From: Cercophora sp. LCS_1
Lineage: Eukaryota > Ascomycota > Sordariomycetes > Sordariales > Lasiosphaeriaceae
Assembly: GCA_036250225.1 (NCBI GenBank)
Contig: JAPZLL010000011.1
Coordinates: 992,001 to 1,056,000 of the forward strand
DNA: 64,000 nucleotides
Direction of reading: 5' to 3'
The position numbers were made by a program, and so were the translations under genes. Each line of letters starts with the position of its first letter. Positions within the stretch are counted from its first letter, which is position 1. This document shows positions 45,350 through 55,237 of the stretch, in pieces. The notes under the pieces are model-generated. The model was not told where the DNA came from, searched no databases, and worked only from the letters and a program-made list of their open reading frames with translations.

Positions 45350-46693
45350 TCATCGCGGACTCCCATGTCCTTCCCAGCCGATACCAGTCCCATACGGATT
45401 ATCCTCGGTACCACGTACGAGGGTCGGCTGCAGGCCGCCTCCTCCAAATAGGTCAAATAAACCAAGGAGATCTTCTCCAACAGGTGCTCTACCAGGCACA
45501 CTGTACGCCCCATTGTGACTGTCGAAGTTCACGTTCCAATCCTGCACTACCTCGAGTGGTGGGTTTTGCACACTATCATCGATCCTGGTTCCACCATCGT
45601 CATCAATCCCGGTTCTCCCAGGAACCGGAACCGGTCCGAGGCCCAACTTCTTGACAGCCTCAACCACACCTCGTACACTCTTCCAGAGTCTCCTTCCTGC
45701 AGCGCTTTGTTCGGAGGATCTTCTGACCAACTCCACTGCTGCCGTGAAATCGTCCCTGCATGCTTCTGCAAATTCACCGGGCGCGTGAGTCACCGCAAGT
45801 AGGAGAACCCCCAGGGCGCTGACGAGGTAGGTGTTGCAGGTTGCTTGGTTGCGCGCGTTCCCTCCGTCTCCGTCCCCGCTGAGCGCCAGAGTAGCCTGGA
45901 TGGTAGTGCGCGCTGTGCATGCAGCCAGTGCGGCAAGATCCGGGTTAGCGGCAACGGCCAACGGAGACAAGACGTGTTGCCTGTGGATGAGAAGGAGAAG
46001 GTGGTTGCCGCGGAGCAGGAGAAGCGACTTTTGTGTCTCCGAGGCATGGAGATTCGCGGCTGCTATGGACGTAGAAGCCCTGAGCCATGCGCGGATTTCT
46101 TGATCGAGCTGTGACGCGATGACGGAAGGGATGCTCAAGTCAAGGGTTGGGTTGAAGGAAGGGGGCGCCGTCGTTGCACTGCTAAAGTGAGGGACTGCAT
46201 CCCATACCTTGGAGCAGAGTCGACCGTATCCGGCGAGGGATTGGAGGTATGGTAGGTGTGGGCCCGGTTCGGGAAGTCCAGGGTCAATGTCGCGGTCGAT
46301 CAATGCAAACGACAGTCCATTCTCCAGTCCACATTGTCGGTCCAAAACGCATACACACCAGAACACCGCAGTGGCAGCGTCCCGGTCAGTGGCATCGGGG
46401 AAGCCCGTCAACAGGCTCTCTCGCCTGTGAAGACCGATTTCGAGAACCAGACGCGCTGCTATGCCGATGGTCCGCCAGGCAAAGAGCTGTTGGTCACACA
46501 GGAGGTGGTAGATGGATAGCACTCCCATGGTCCGTATCGTCGTCGGGTCCACATTCGGATGCGCGTAAATGCTGGAGATGTCGCCCCCAACCGAGTCAAC
46601 CAAGCCTTGGGCCAGGGTTCCTTGCGAGGGACCCTCTTGGGCGAGCGCCGCGGCTAGCATGGTCTTGAGCAGCTGTATCTCTTTTCGCTCGCA
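45350..46693 (-). pseudogene. 5'-truncated fungal transcription factor (fungal_trans domain only)
   Basis: An open frame from about 46693 to the stop at 45350 encodes the fungal-specific regulator domain: IRTMGVLSIYHLLCDQQLFA leading into WRTIGIAARLVLEIGLHRRE, then FWCVCVLDRQCGLENGLSFA followed by LIDRDIDPGLPEP. The frame extends upstream of the first ATG (46660) as CERKEIQLLKTMLAAALAQE, which fits the domain and shows the ATG is not the original start. No Zn2Cys6 cluster precedes it. Instead, within about 15 bp upstream the same strand encodes the interior of a carotenoid oxygenase. The N-terminal DNA-binding half is therefore missing. A short protein from ATG 46660 (436 aa) could still be made. 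Confidence 0.7.
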
Positions 46694-46706
46694 GTCTGTC
46701 CTTTGA

Positions 46707-47998
46707 CAGCATCGCGATGGCGTTCATTCCTGCCGGCAGGATGGGCAGGCCAATGGGCGACGGCTTGGCCGAGGGAGGGAGGATGACAGGGCAAAACAAC
46801 TTGTCGTATTCATGCGTCAAGAAGCGCTCGTCCGTCCGCACCATCTCGCCCGGCATGGAGGGGTGGTGGTCGGGTCGGGGATGGCAGAGTCGCCGGGCTG
46901 AGAGGGGTCAATTTCCCACCGAACGTAGTCGGCTGCGAAAGCAGAAGGATCCTCAAAGTTGGTGCCGAAGGGGAACTGGGGGTTGACGGACGGATCAAAG
47001 GCCGGAAAGATGTTGTAGCGCATGCGCGACGATTCAAAGTAAATCTTAGACGACGCCTCCCAGGAGCCGGCTGTGTGAAGGAGAATGGCATGGTCTGGGT
47101 GGTGGTACACGCGCGACGTCTCGGACGGCCCCCATCCCGCGGGGCGATGCTCAGGCCCCGGACGCCGAGGGACAACGATAAAAGTCAGAGGGCGGTCGCG
47201 GTTGTATTCCCAGTGGTGGTCTCCCTGGCGCATGCGGTCAACCGAGGCATCGTACGGCCAGAGGACCAGGACGATGAAGTTGGGTGTGATGGCGCAGTCG
47301 TGGATGAAAGCTGGCCAGGGTGCCTTGATCCACTGCTCGTGGTGTTTGTTGCCTGCCTTGTCGAACGAGTACAGAACGATGTCATCGGTCCCGAGACCTT
47401 TGGCCTCGTATCCGAAGACGACGAGCTCGCCGGTGTACGGATCGACTTTGGGGTGGGCGCTGAATGTCTTTCCCGGCGACTGGAAAGGGTCGTAGCACAG
47501 TGTCTCGAGCGTGTCTGGATCCACGGCGTAGGGGAGGGCTGACTCCTTGAGGGCCAGAAGTTTGCCGGCCCAGTACACAAAGTTGGTGTTTGCGGTGGAA
47601 TCGACGGCCGCGCGGACGCATGGGTGGTGGGAGAACGGGTTTCTGTAGAGGCCAAAGAGGCGCTGATTGGCCTGGCGCTCGAGACGAAGACGCTCTCTGT
47701 CGACGTATGTAATCTTCATGTCCACACGCCCGTCGCGGATACGAAAGGCACAGGTGTTGCCGTCGCCCTCAATCGGAGGGTTGCCGTCCTGTAGTGGGTA
47801 GAACGGGTCGACCATGATGCGGTAGAAGGTGCCGTCGAGCTCTTTTGGGAGCTCGCCGAAGACGGTAAGGTCGCCTACCTCGCCTTCAAATCGTCCCAGG
47901 ACGCCATTCTCAAAGGGAGCTAACTTGCTTGACCAAGTTGACGGGAGACCAAAGAAGGTATTTGATGGGTTGGGTGGGGGCGGCATGGGGGGTGCCAT
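46707..47998 (-). pseudogene. Carotenoid/lignostilbene oxygenase, frameshifted and 3'-truncated
   Basis: From ATG 47998 the frame encodes a carotenoid cleavage oxygenase like the fungal stilbene-cleaving CAO-1 group: LPKELDGTFYRIMVDPFYP, GDGNTCAFRIRDGRVDM, and three iron-ligand His contexts near residues 181 (AHPKVDP), 230 (FIHDCAITPN) and 308 (LLHTAGSWEAS). Near 46857-46864 the frame shifts by one; the other frame resumes as MPGEMVRTDERFLTHEYDKL and runs to MNAIAML at 46707, after which homology stops. About 130 C-terminal residues, including the fourth iron-binding His, are missing. It would be catalytically inactive. The neighbouring regulator relic begins at this breakpoint. Confidence 0.75.
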
Positions 47999-48606
47999 GT
48001 TGGGATAGAGGTGTTCGCCAAACAATGCAACTGAAACAGAGAGATTGGGGCAGAGAGACGAGGGAAGTCCAGTTGACTCGAGTGTTGTGCATGTTATTAG
48101 AGGGCGATCACCAGCTGGTATGTATACAACTTCTTCTCCGTTTCACTCCCCGGCCTCTGTGAATCCCCGGAGGTCTCATGAACACCTGTACCCGGCGAAC
48201 CCACTGTATTCCGAGTTCAATTCCGAACAGAACAGGGGATTCCACACTGTTCACCAGTCCCACTTCATTCCGAAATTCCGACCGGAACAGGGGGCGCCTC
48301 CACTTCCCCGCCACCATTCCCCGCGTCTTGGAATGGAGAAGCTCAGAACGGGACTTGCCTAGTGCGACTGCAAGGAAGAGCTGGCTTCACCTGACATATC
48401 GCGGCATTGTGGTTGATGCTTGGAGATGACCAGGCGGAATTCTTGCGGAATTCACTGTCCGAGTCGGCTCCAAGGCTGTGATCAGGCAATGTTTGCTAGG
48501 TACGTTCTGTGTCCCCGTTGTTTGTCATAAAACCTGATGAACGCCAATCGGGCTGGTGATGCATTGTTGACCCAGCCCCAAGTCATTGCCCTCAGTATTA
48601 TTCAAA
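47999..48606. other. Divergent promoter region between oxygenase relic and VAO-like gene
   Basis: No gene. Two imperfect copies of a TTCCGAnnnGAACAGGGG-like stretch occur (around 48221 and 48277), possibly remnants of shared regulatory sites. Confidence 0.4.
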
Positions 48607-50177
48607 ATGTCTACCGCTCCATACGATCTCGGCGTCTCTGACTTTGATTCTTTTCTCACAACTGCCACTGCGTTAGTCGGCGAGGAGCATGTCTCGCGTG
48701 ATCTATCGGCCGGCGCATCCGAGGGACTGGACGGTAGCCGGAGTTATGGCGACCCATTTCCGTTAACTAGACCACGTGCACCCGGTCCAGCAGTGCGCCC
48801 CAGTACCGTTGACGAAGTTCGTGCTCTGGTGCGCGCCGCGAATGACTGTCATGTTCTATTTTGGGTTGTCTCAAGAGGAAAGAACTTGGGGTAAGTCTTG
48901 ATTTTTATGCCGTTTCTTTCCTGGGACGCTCACTGACTGACTGGCCGGGGACAGATACGGTGGCTCTGCACCCGTTGTAGACGGGAGCGTCATCGTCGAC
49001 CTCCAGCGCATGGATAAGATCATCGAGATCAACGAGGAATACGCCTATGCTATCGTGGAGCCAGGCGTGACGTTTATGCAGCTTTACGATGAGATCCAGA
49101 AGCGCAAGCTCAATCTCTGGCCATCAGTCCCAGCCATCGGATGGGGTTCAGTCGTGGGAAACACACTAGAAAGGGGCATCGGCTACACCCCGGAGGGCGC
49201 GCATTACAAGCGCCAGTGCGGCATGGAAGTAGTACTTCCAGATGACGACTTGCTGCGCACCGGCAATGGAGCAGGTGAAGAGAGTGCGATGTGGCCGCTG
49301 TACTCTGGGTAAGTTTGTATCATTTTCATGTTGTCAGCATTCTGGACGCTCACCCGAGACTATTAGTGGATTTGGGCCCGGACTCGACGGCCTCTTCTTC
49401 CAGTCCAATTTCGGCATCGTCACCAAGACGGGCATTCACATGTCGCCGGCACCTGAAGCCTACGCGCGTATTGTTATCGAGGTCGCTGAAGAGACCGACG
49501 TTGTTCCTCTTGTTGGTGCCATGACAGACTTGATGCGGCGACGGGTAGTCCCCAACCCACCGTAGCTCTTCGATCGCACAACGTTGCTCATAACCGGCAT
49601 GTCAAGCGTCGTATTTCCTCCGTCCTACCTCCGCGCCGACGAGGTAACACAGGACTTCCTACCTCAGACCGGCGTACCCAGCATCGCCATGTCCAAGGTC
49701 TACACCTCCTCCACGACGAGCGGACTTTGGCACAACTGTTACGCGCCCGCACTTCCGCCTTCGGGGCGGGAGCTGTACCAGTGGTACCTGGGTGCGAAGC
49801 GCATCACAACCGCCCACGACCTGAATTTCATTGCCGATTTCCACGTCTTTGATCGTTGGGTCATCGCCATCAACCTCACCACGTTCCATCCGGCTGCCAG
49901 GGGAAGACTGGAGAGCGTACAAAAGGATCTGATGGAGCATTCGCGAAAAGAAGGCGGGTACATGGAGTATCGCACCCACGTTAACTTCATGGACGAGACG
50001 GCCAAGGGGCAGACGTTCAATAGGGGTGCTTTTGTCAGATTCACCACCAAGTTGAAGGATACCTTGGATCCGAAGGGTGTGCTGTCCCCAGGAAAGTCGG
50101 GGATATGGAACGCAGAGCCAAGCTGGAGGGCGGGGAAGAAGGCGGAGGCAGACACAAGTAATTTGTCGGAGAGGTAG
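48607..50177 (+). pseudogene. Vanillyl-alcohol-oxidase-like FAD oxidase with in-frame TAG
   Basis: Exons 48607-48890, 48955-49308 and 49367-50177 have good splice sites and agreeing phases (483 codons). The N-terminal FAD-binding PCMH domain is clear: RPSTVDEVRALVRAA, VSRGKNLGYGGSAPVV, and RGIGYTPEGAHYKRQCGMEV. The C-terminal substrate domain ends in LDPKGVLSPGKSGIWNAE, the typical VAO/4-cresol dehydrogenase ending. Codon 279 (49563-49565, after VVPNPP) is TAG; the frame then continues unbroken with LFDRTTLLITG to the end. Homologous proteins oxidise 4-hydroxybenzylic compounds to vanillin-type aldehydes. The stop sits between conserved segments, so splicing around it would delete domain residues. 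It is probably non-functional. Confidence 0.75.
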
Positions 50178-50458
50178 TTTTTTCTTCCTTGTTTTTTTTT
50201 CTTCTCAACACTGGGCTTTTTTTGGTGTTCCTTGCATAATGGTAAACCAGGCTGGGCAATTCGTATTCTCTTGTCAGACAGATCTGACTGAGAATGCTGA
50301 CGCGATCAGGGGTTGGCGCAACCCTCTGCCGCCTCAAGACTGATTCCGACCCCTGCTCCAACCACGGACCAGACAGTGAGACAACAGTATATCATCTCGC
50401 GATCTGACAACACGCTCTTGAAAACACCTTCTCTCTTCCTTCGAGCACACGGCTTGCC

Positions 50459-50479
50459 TTTTTTTTTTTTTTTTTTTTT
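50459..50479 (+). promoter_or_regulatory. 21-nt poly(T) tract just upstream of a start codon
   Basis: Twenty-one consecutive T precede the ATG at 50496 by 16 bp. Poly(dA:dT) tracts exclude nucleosomes; here it would also fall in the 5' leader if transcription starts upstream. The stretch 50178-50495 otherwise holds no gene. Confidence 0.5.
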
Positions 50480-50495
50480 GCTCCACAACGCCACC

Positions 50496-51212
50496 ATGAC
50501 CTCTCTTTTGCTCATCGGGGCAATACTGCTCCATGCCTTCCACATCCGAGCCCAAGACATGTCCGTCATCACGATGCACATATACCCGATAACCAAGTCC
50601 GAACCGCTCTATGGCTCGGTCGTCACCGTCGCGCCATCCAGTACCGTCCTCTCCATCCGCTGCAGCTCATCCACATCCGGCGATTGCGAAGCCTTTGAGA
50701 CAGCCATGGTCACTCAACTCCCTAGCTCTCAAGTCTTTGAGGAGCATTGGTCATTGCAGGTGCATTCCTTTAGCGGAAACGAGAGCGGGAATCTCGGGAC
50801 TAGGATTCCTGAGACTACGAGTGATCGGCACGATTTCCCCTCTTGGTGATTCACCGGTTGATTGCATCGCTGACAACGTTACAGAAAAGTCACGGTAACC
50901 TGCGCGGTGGGTGAAAGTCGCGCAACCTGCTCCGGCGTCGCGACTCTCTTGGAGTCTTCAAAGGGCCAATTTAACGGCGGCTCTGGGTTCACGGGACCTG
51001 CGATTGGTGGATTCGGGACGGTCGAGTCCATTTCTACTACGATTGATAATATCGTTGCGAGAGCGGTCCCTGTTACTATAACAGCTGGATTGGAGGCGTT
51101 GACGACGATGACATCGACAAGTCGGACTGGTGGGGCGGTGCCAGGTGCTACCGGGGTGGTTGGGGCTGTTCTTGCGGGTGTTGGTGTCGCGGCGGTGGTT
51201 CTTGGGGTGTGA
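50496..51212 (+). CDS. Small secreted, GPI-type protein (two exons)
   Basis: The ATG at 50496 (gccaccATGA) starts a signal peptide (LLLIGAILLHAFHIRAQ). Exon 1 holds ITMHIYPITKSEPLYGSVVT and IRCSSSTSGDCEAFETAM; exon 2 continues VTVTCAVGESRATCSGVAT and ends in SSTSRTGG-like linker and a hydrophobic GPI-type tail (VGAVLAGVGVAAVVLGV). The four-Cys pattern and VPVTITAG match a family of fungal GPI-anchored wall proteins. The intron is not resolved: a GTGATC donor near 50820 with an AAAAG acceptor at 50888 keeps frame, whereas the GTGCAT donor at about 50760 does not. Exon limits are therefore approximate. Confidence 0.65.
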
Positions 51213-52530
51213 ATGAGATGTATACGTATCTGCATTTCTCGGACGCCGTCTTTCCCGGGTAGTTGAGTCAGTCTTTACGGACGCGTCTCCAGACCGGCCC
51301 GGCCGCGGATGAGTCCGATGGTGCCGGGCCAGAAAGTGGGTCTGGTCCTTCCGAGTGGGGTCCGCAATCGGCAGGGTGGGTACCGGTGCCGTGCTCCGGG
51401 AGCCTTCGAAAACAGGTAGACCGGTATTAGACAAGCCTGAGATGCCACCGAAGAGTGATTTAGGTTGACATTAGCCCCTCGTAGCATTCATGTTCGGCAC
51501 AAGTCTTCTCATCGACCCGGCTGCGATTATGAAGTTGCTGCAACTGTCTGCTTAGCGAACTTGCAGACCAGACGAAACCGGTTGCAGGCGAATCTAGCAA
51601 TATGAGGAGTTGTGTTAGCCCATTATGTTGGATCTCGGAGGCGGTTGGGCCGCGACGCGAACCAGGCCATCCAGCAAGCCACGAATCATCCTGTGTTCAC
51701 TTCAGCCTCCCAGACATCACAGTGGTGGAGAAGATGGTTTTCCAAACAGATGGGGAGCATCATATATTCAGATGTGGTAGCTGAAAATCTTATTCATGCA
51801 ATATTTTATACCAGGATTACAAGCAGTCGCTCCGATTCCATCAACATGTCGCCGTGATGCTGACCGATTGGAGGGTTACGAGATCCCCTTATGTTGAGGC
51901 AAGTCGTCCCCACCCCGATAATCTGTTCCACCACTTAGCCTCGTGTTTTCTAGAGGTTGAGGAGGAAAGATGGCCAGAAAAGAATTTGAGCGCCCTCCAC
52001 GCGACCACCATCACGGTAGGCGGTGACCTCAAAAAAGGGTCCTAACCCGCAGTCAATACAGCTAACGTCATCGTCCCAACCCCCTACGCGACCCGGAGCA
52101 ATAACAACAACCGTGCCGAGCGTGCCAAGAATCTGGGGAACTGGGTTGCCAAAAGGGAGGGCGGAGGAAGCGTCTCCGGCTAGCACCCGCCAACCAACCA
52201 CAAGCCTGGGATTCCTCAACTACCGCCGGCTTCATGTCCATCACGGCCCCAACAGCGTCAGCAAAATTGAAAACAGTGGAATGCCGAAGCCTTAGAGATG
52301 GACAAATGACCAACAGGACGGATTTTGGCGTGTTTTTCTTTATTGAAACACTGGGCGGGCGGCGCATGGTATCCGCACTTGCGAAAGGCCAAGAAACTCG
52401 ATATTATGGGAGGTCTTGAACCCGGGTAGGCTGATGGATATAAAGACTTGATGCCGACTTTGGGTACTGTTTTTGGTTTCACCAGCCAACTCGACACGAC
52501 AGTCTTTGATCCATTGACAGTTCCTTAATC
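51213..52530. other. Intergenic region; one protein-like antisense frame without ATG
   Basis: A minus-strand frame at 51950-52219 (90 codons; includes RVLAGDASSALPFGNPVP and PFFEVTAYRDGGRVEG) has protein-like composition, no ATG, and follows a TAG that could be a splice acceptor. It may be an exon or a relic. The last ~100 bp is the LPMO promoter. Confidence 0.35.
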
Positions 52531-53316
52531 ATGAAGTTCACCCTCATCACCGCCCTGGCCGCCACGGCCCAGGCGCACAGCATCTTCCAGGTCCGACCGC
52601 CCTATTCCAATCACGAACATTAGCTAACACCCACCTAGAAGCTCTCGGTCAACGGCGTCGAACAAGCCCAGCTCGCCGGCCTCCGCGCCCCGAGCCAGCC
52701 GAACCCCGTCTACAACGTCAACGACCAGCAACTCGCCTGCGGCATCCGCGGCACCCAGTCCAACCAAATCATCAACGTCAAGGCAGGCGACAAGATCGGC
52801 GCCTGGTGGGGCCACGTCATCGGCGGCCAGCAATGGCCCAACGACCCGGACCATCCCATCGCCGCCTCCCACAAGGGCCCCATCTCGACCTACATGGCCA
52901 AGGTGGACAATGCGGCCTCGGCATCGCCCAACGGCCTCAAGTGGTTCAAGATCCACGAGGACGGCCTCAATACCCAGACGGGCAAGTGGGGCGTCGACAA
53001 CATGATTGCCAACAAGGGCTGGTCGTACGCCAACATCCCGCAGTGCCTGGCGCCGGGACAGTACCTGCTGCGCCAGGAGCTGTTGGCGTTGCATTCGGCG
53101 TATAGCAGCCAGGGTGCGCAGTTTTACCAGTCGTGTGCGCAGCTGAATGTCTCGGGCGGGGGCACGTTTGTCCCGAGTCAGACGGTCAGTATTCCCGGTG
53201 CTTATGCCCAGAATGATCCTGGTGTTTTGATCCAGATTTGGGTCAACAGCATTCCGGATAATGGGAAGAAGCCGTATGTCGTTCCGGGGCCGAGGCCTAT
53301 GACTTGTCCTGCTTGA
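52531..53316 (+). CDS. AA9 lytic polysaccharide monooxygenase (245 aa)
   Basis: Exons 52531-52590 and 52639-53316; the donor is a non-consensus GTCCGA but the acceptor ACCTAG and branch GCTAAC are clear. Signal peptide MKFTLITALAATAQA is cut before HSIFQ, exposing the N-terminal His (residue 16) that forms the copper histidine brace. The second brace His lies in LLALHSAYSS or in IAASHKGP (the latter the usual position for AA9 His2), and the axial Tyr is in GAQFYQSCAQL. PSQTVSIPGAY and DPGVLIQIW are typical AA9 C-terminal motifs. No CBM1 is present. It oxidatively cleaves cellulose or related glucans outside the cell. Confidence 0.92.
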
Positions 53317-53922
53317 GTAGGTACCCTGTTGGGTGCAGGTCAGGTGGTTCAGAGGGTTGGTGTCGGGTGAATCGATAGTTCTGACCATAGTGGCTTTCAT
53401 GTCATCCGCCTTCTTCCCGTTTGCGGGGTTTCGTTTATGCATCTGTCTCTTCCGGGCTGTCGAGTGTTACTCCCCGTGACGTAAAGGCTGTGATATAACT
53501 GATAACCTTGTGACTTGTGCCTCTGGCATACCTCAATTACCACCCTGTGCTTACTCAGAGCCTGGTCGCATTTCCCAATAGGGCGAAGCCCGTAACGCAA
53601 AGCGGCAGAGGGTTGACTCGTCCAATCATTGCCGAGCTGGTTTAGCTCGCTCTTTCCATATCTGGTCGCGTCAGCCAATAGTTCGACGTGAAGTGTTGAG
53701 TAAACACCTGTTTATCGTTTCAACATCCATACCGTCCCGGTAGCCTTCCGGGAATTCCGAGCGATGAACTCTCCTACGTCTAACCTTGGTATGCTTCAAC
53801 ATTAGTATAAAAACAAGTTTCTTATCCATCACTCCATTAGCGACGACTTGTCCACCACCTCGGTGTCCATTTCTTCTGAAGGCTCATTGTTCTTGCCCTG
53901 ACCAAACCTCTAGATCAGCATC
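53317..53922. other. Intergenic region, promoter of the eight-Cys secreted protein
   Basis: No gene. A TATA-like stretch (AGTATAAAAAC at about 53804-53814) lies ~110 bp before the ATG at 53923. Confidence 0.5.
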
Positions 53923-54282
53923 ATGAAGACTTCGCTCGCTTATCTTGTCGCCTCGGCCACGGCAGCGGCAGCGATGCCAGCCAACACCATTGATCCTCGC
54001 CAGACCAACCCACTGTGGGGCAACTGCACCGTTGCGGACAACAGGTGCATGCTGTCGCCCACCTTTGGGATCGCTTGTGGACAGACGCCGATCATAGCTG
54101 GTCCTACTCTTTTGGATCCCACCGAGTATTGTACCGTTGAAGGCCATGTGAGCTCCACCTTGGATTGGAGACCGAAAGGCCGAGCCTTGCGCTGATGGAT
54201 GTGAAACCAGTCTTGCAAGGTCTTTTTGAACATTATTGCTCCTCGGGCCTGGTGCGGTTGCAAGCCGGATAATCCGTGCTAG
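53923..54282 (+). CDS. Small cysteine-rich secreted protein, effector-like (98 aa)
   Basis: Exons 53923-54147 and 54211-54282 (donor GTGAGC, acceptor AACCAG), both phase 0. A signal peptide (MKTSLAYLVASATAAAAMPA) leads to a short pro-like stretch and a mature region with eight Cys: NC, RC, AC, YC, SC, WC, GC and the last residue C before TAG. The motif AWCGCKPDNPC closes the protein. Size, secretion and even Cys number fit apoplastic effectors or antimicrobial small proteins, but no family is recognised. It lies 0.6 kb after the AA9 gene on the same strand. The upstream TATA and short leader suggest strong regulated transcription. Confidence 0.75.
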
Positions 54283-55237
54283 AAACTTGAGCCATCAGGT
54301 CTAATTGGGCGCGTCTGCGGTATTCACATTAGGTATGATGGATGGGTGGACACTTTGTGGAAGGAGGGCGGTGTTAAAGTGCTTGGCGTTCTTCACAGGT
54401 AGAGAGAATTGAGTCGAGCCGAGCCTTACTTCCTGAGTCTCCCCATCACATAATCGGTGGCCATTTCTTCCGAATGCAACCTCTTGTGCCGTGTTAGTAA
54501 CAGCCTGGTTATCTAAGACGAATCTGGGCACACGAAATTTCCTTTTTCGTTTGCAATCCTGAGCTGGGGTGAGCTGGGGTGAGCTGTGGCTGATTTGTCC
54601 TGAACTTCCCCTAATTCTTCCCTGAGCTAAGGTGATCCTATACGCTACCGCCGCACAGCCAGTAGAATGATACCCTGCTGCGGGCTTTGGACACCCTAAG
54701 CCAAGCCGTGTTGATGTTGACGAATCACATGTGCGCCGATACCCGTCGCCCAGGTTTGGGATTTCCCTTTTCAGACGAGATAGCTAGCCAGACTCCTTTT
54801 GTCAGAAAGATTCCCAGCGGGTCATTCCACCGTCAGCTTTATTGCTGCCAAGTTGACACGATGGACGCAGCAGTGGCGTCGTGGCTTTCAAAACTGAAGC
54901 TGTTAGGACGCCCCCCTGCAAGCCACACTTACAACAGAGCCAATCACCGCTGTGGAAGGTTCAACTTGGTGTGTTTCACACGCCCAAGCTGAACTCCAGA
55001 GGCTACGAACCGCTGATGGTATCATGATAATCATATGATTATCTCAGAATTATAATAATACTTTCTGGACATTGACACTAAGTGGTCGAGCACACGAAAG
55101 GGTATATTAACTTCTACCAGCACCGGACATCTTAACTTCAATACCTTTTTGACTTTGCCAGCGTAACAAACCCTCCATCGCGTGCAAAGCAACCCGAAAC
55201 TCATCAACCCAAGCCCAGTTCAGTCCGTACCCCCAAA
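54283..55237. other. Intergenic region with decamer repeat and GATA palindrome
   Basis: No gene seen. Contains TGAGCTGGGG repeated at 54560 and 54570 (a third, diverged copy at 54580) and the GATA palindrome at 55026-55043. Confidence 0.5.
55026..55043. promoter_or_regulatory. 18-bp palindrome holding opposed GATAA sites
   Basis: GATAATCATATGATTATC is its own reverse complement, so a GATAA core faces outward on each strand. It lies 195 bp upstream of the NTF2-like gene start. Paired opposed GATA cores can bind two zinc-finger GATA factors (AreA/NIT2 class). Confidence 0.4.
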
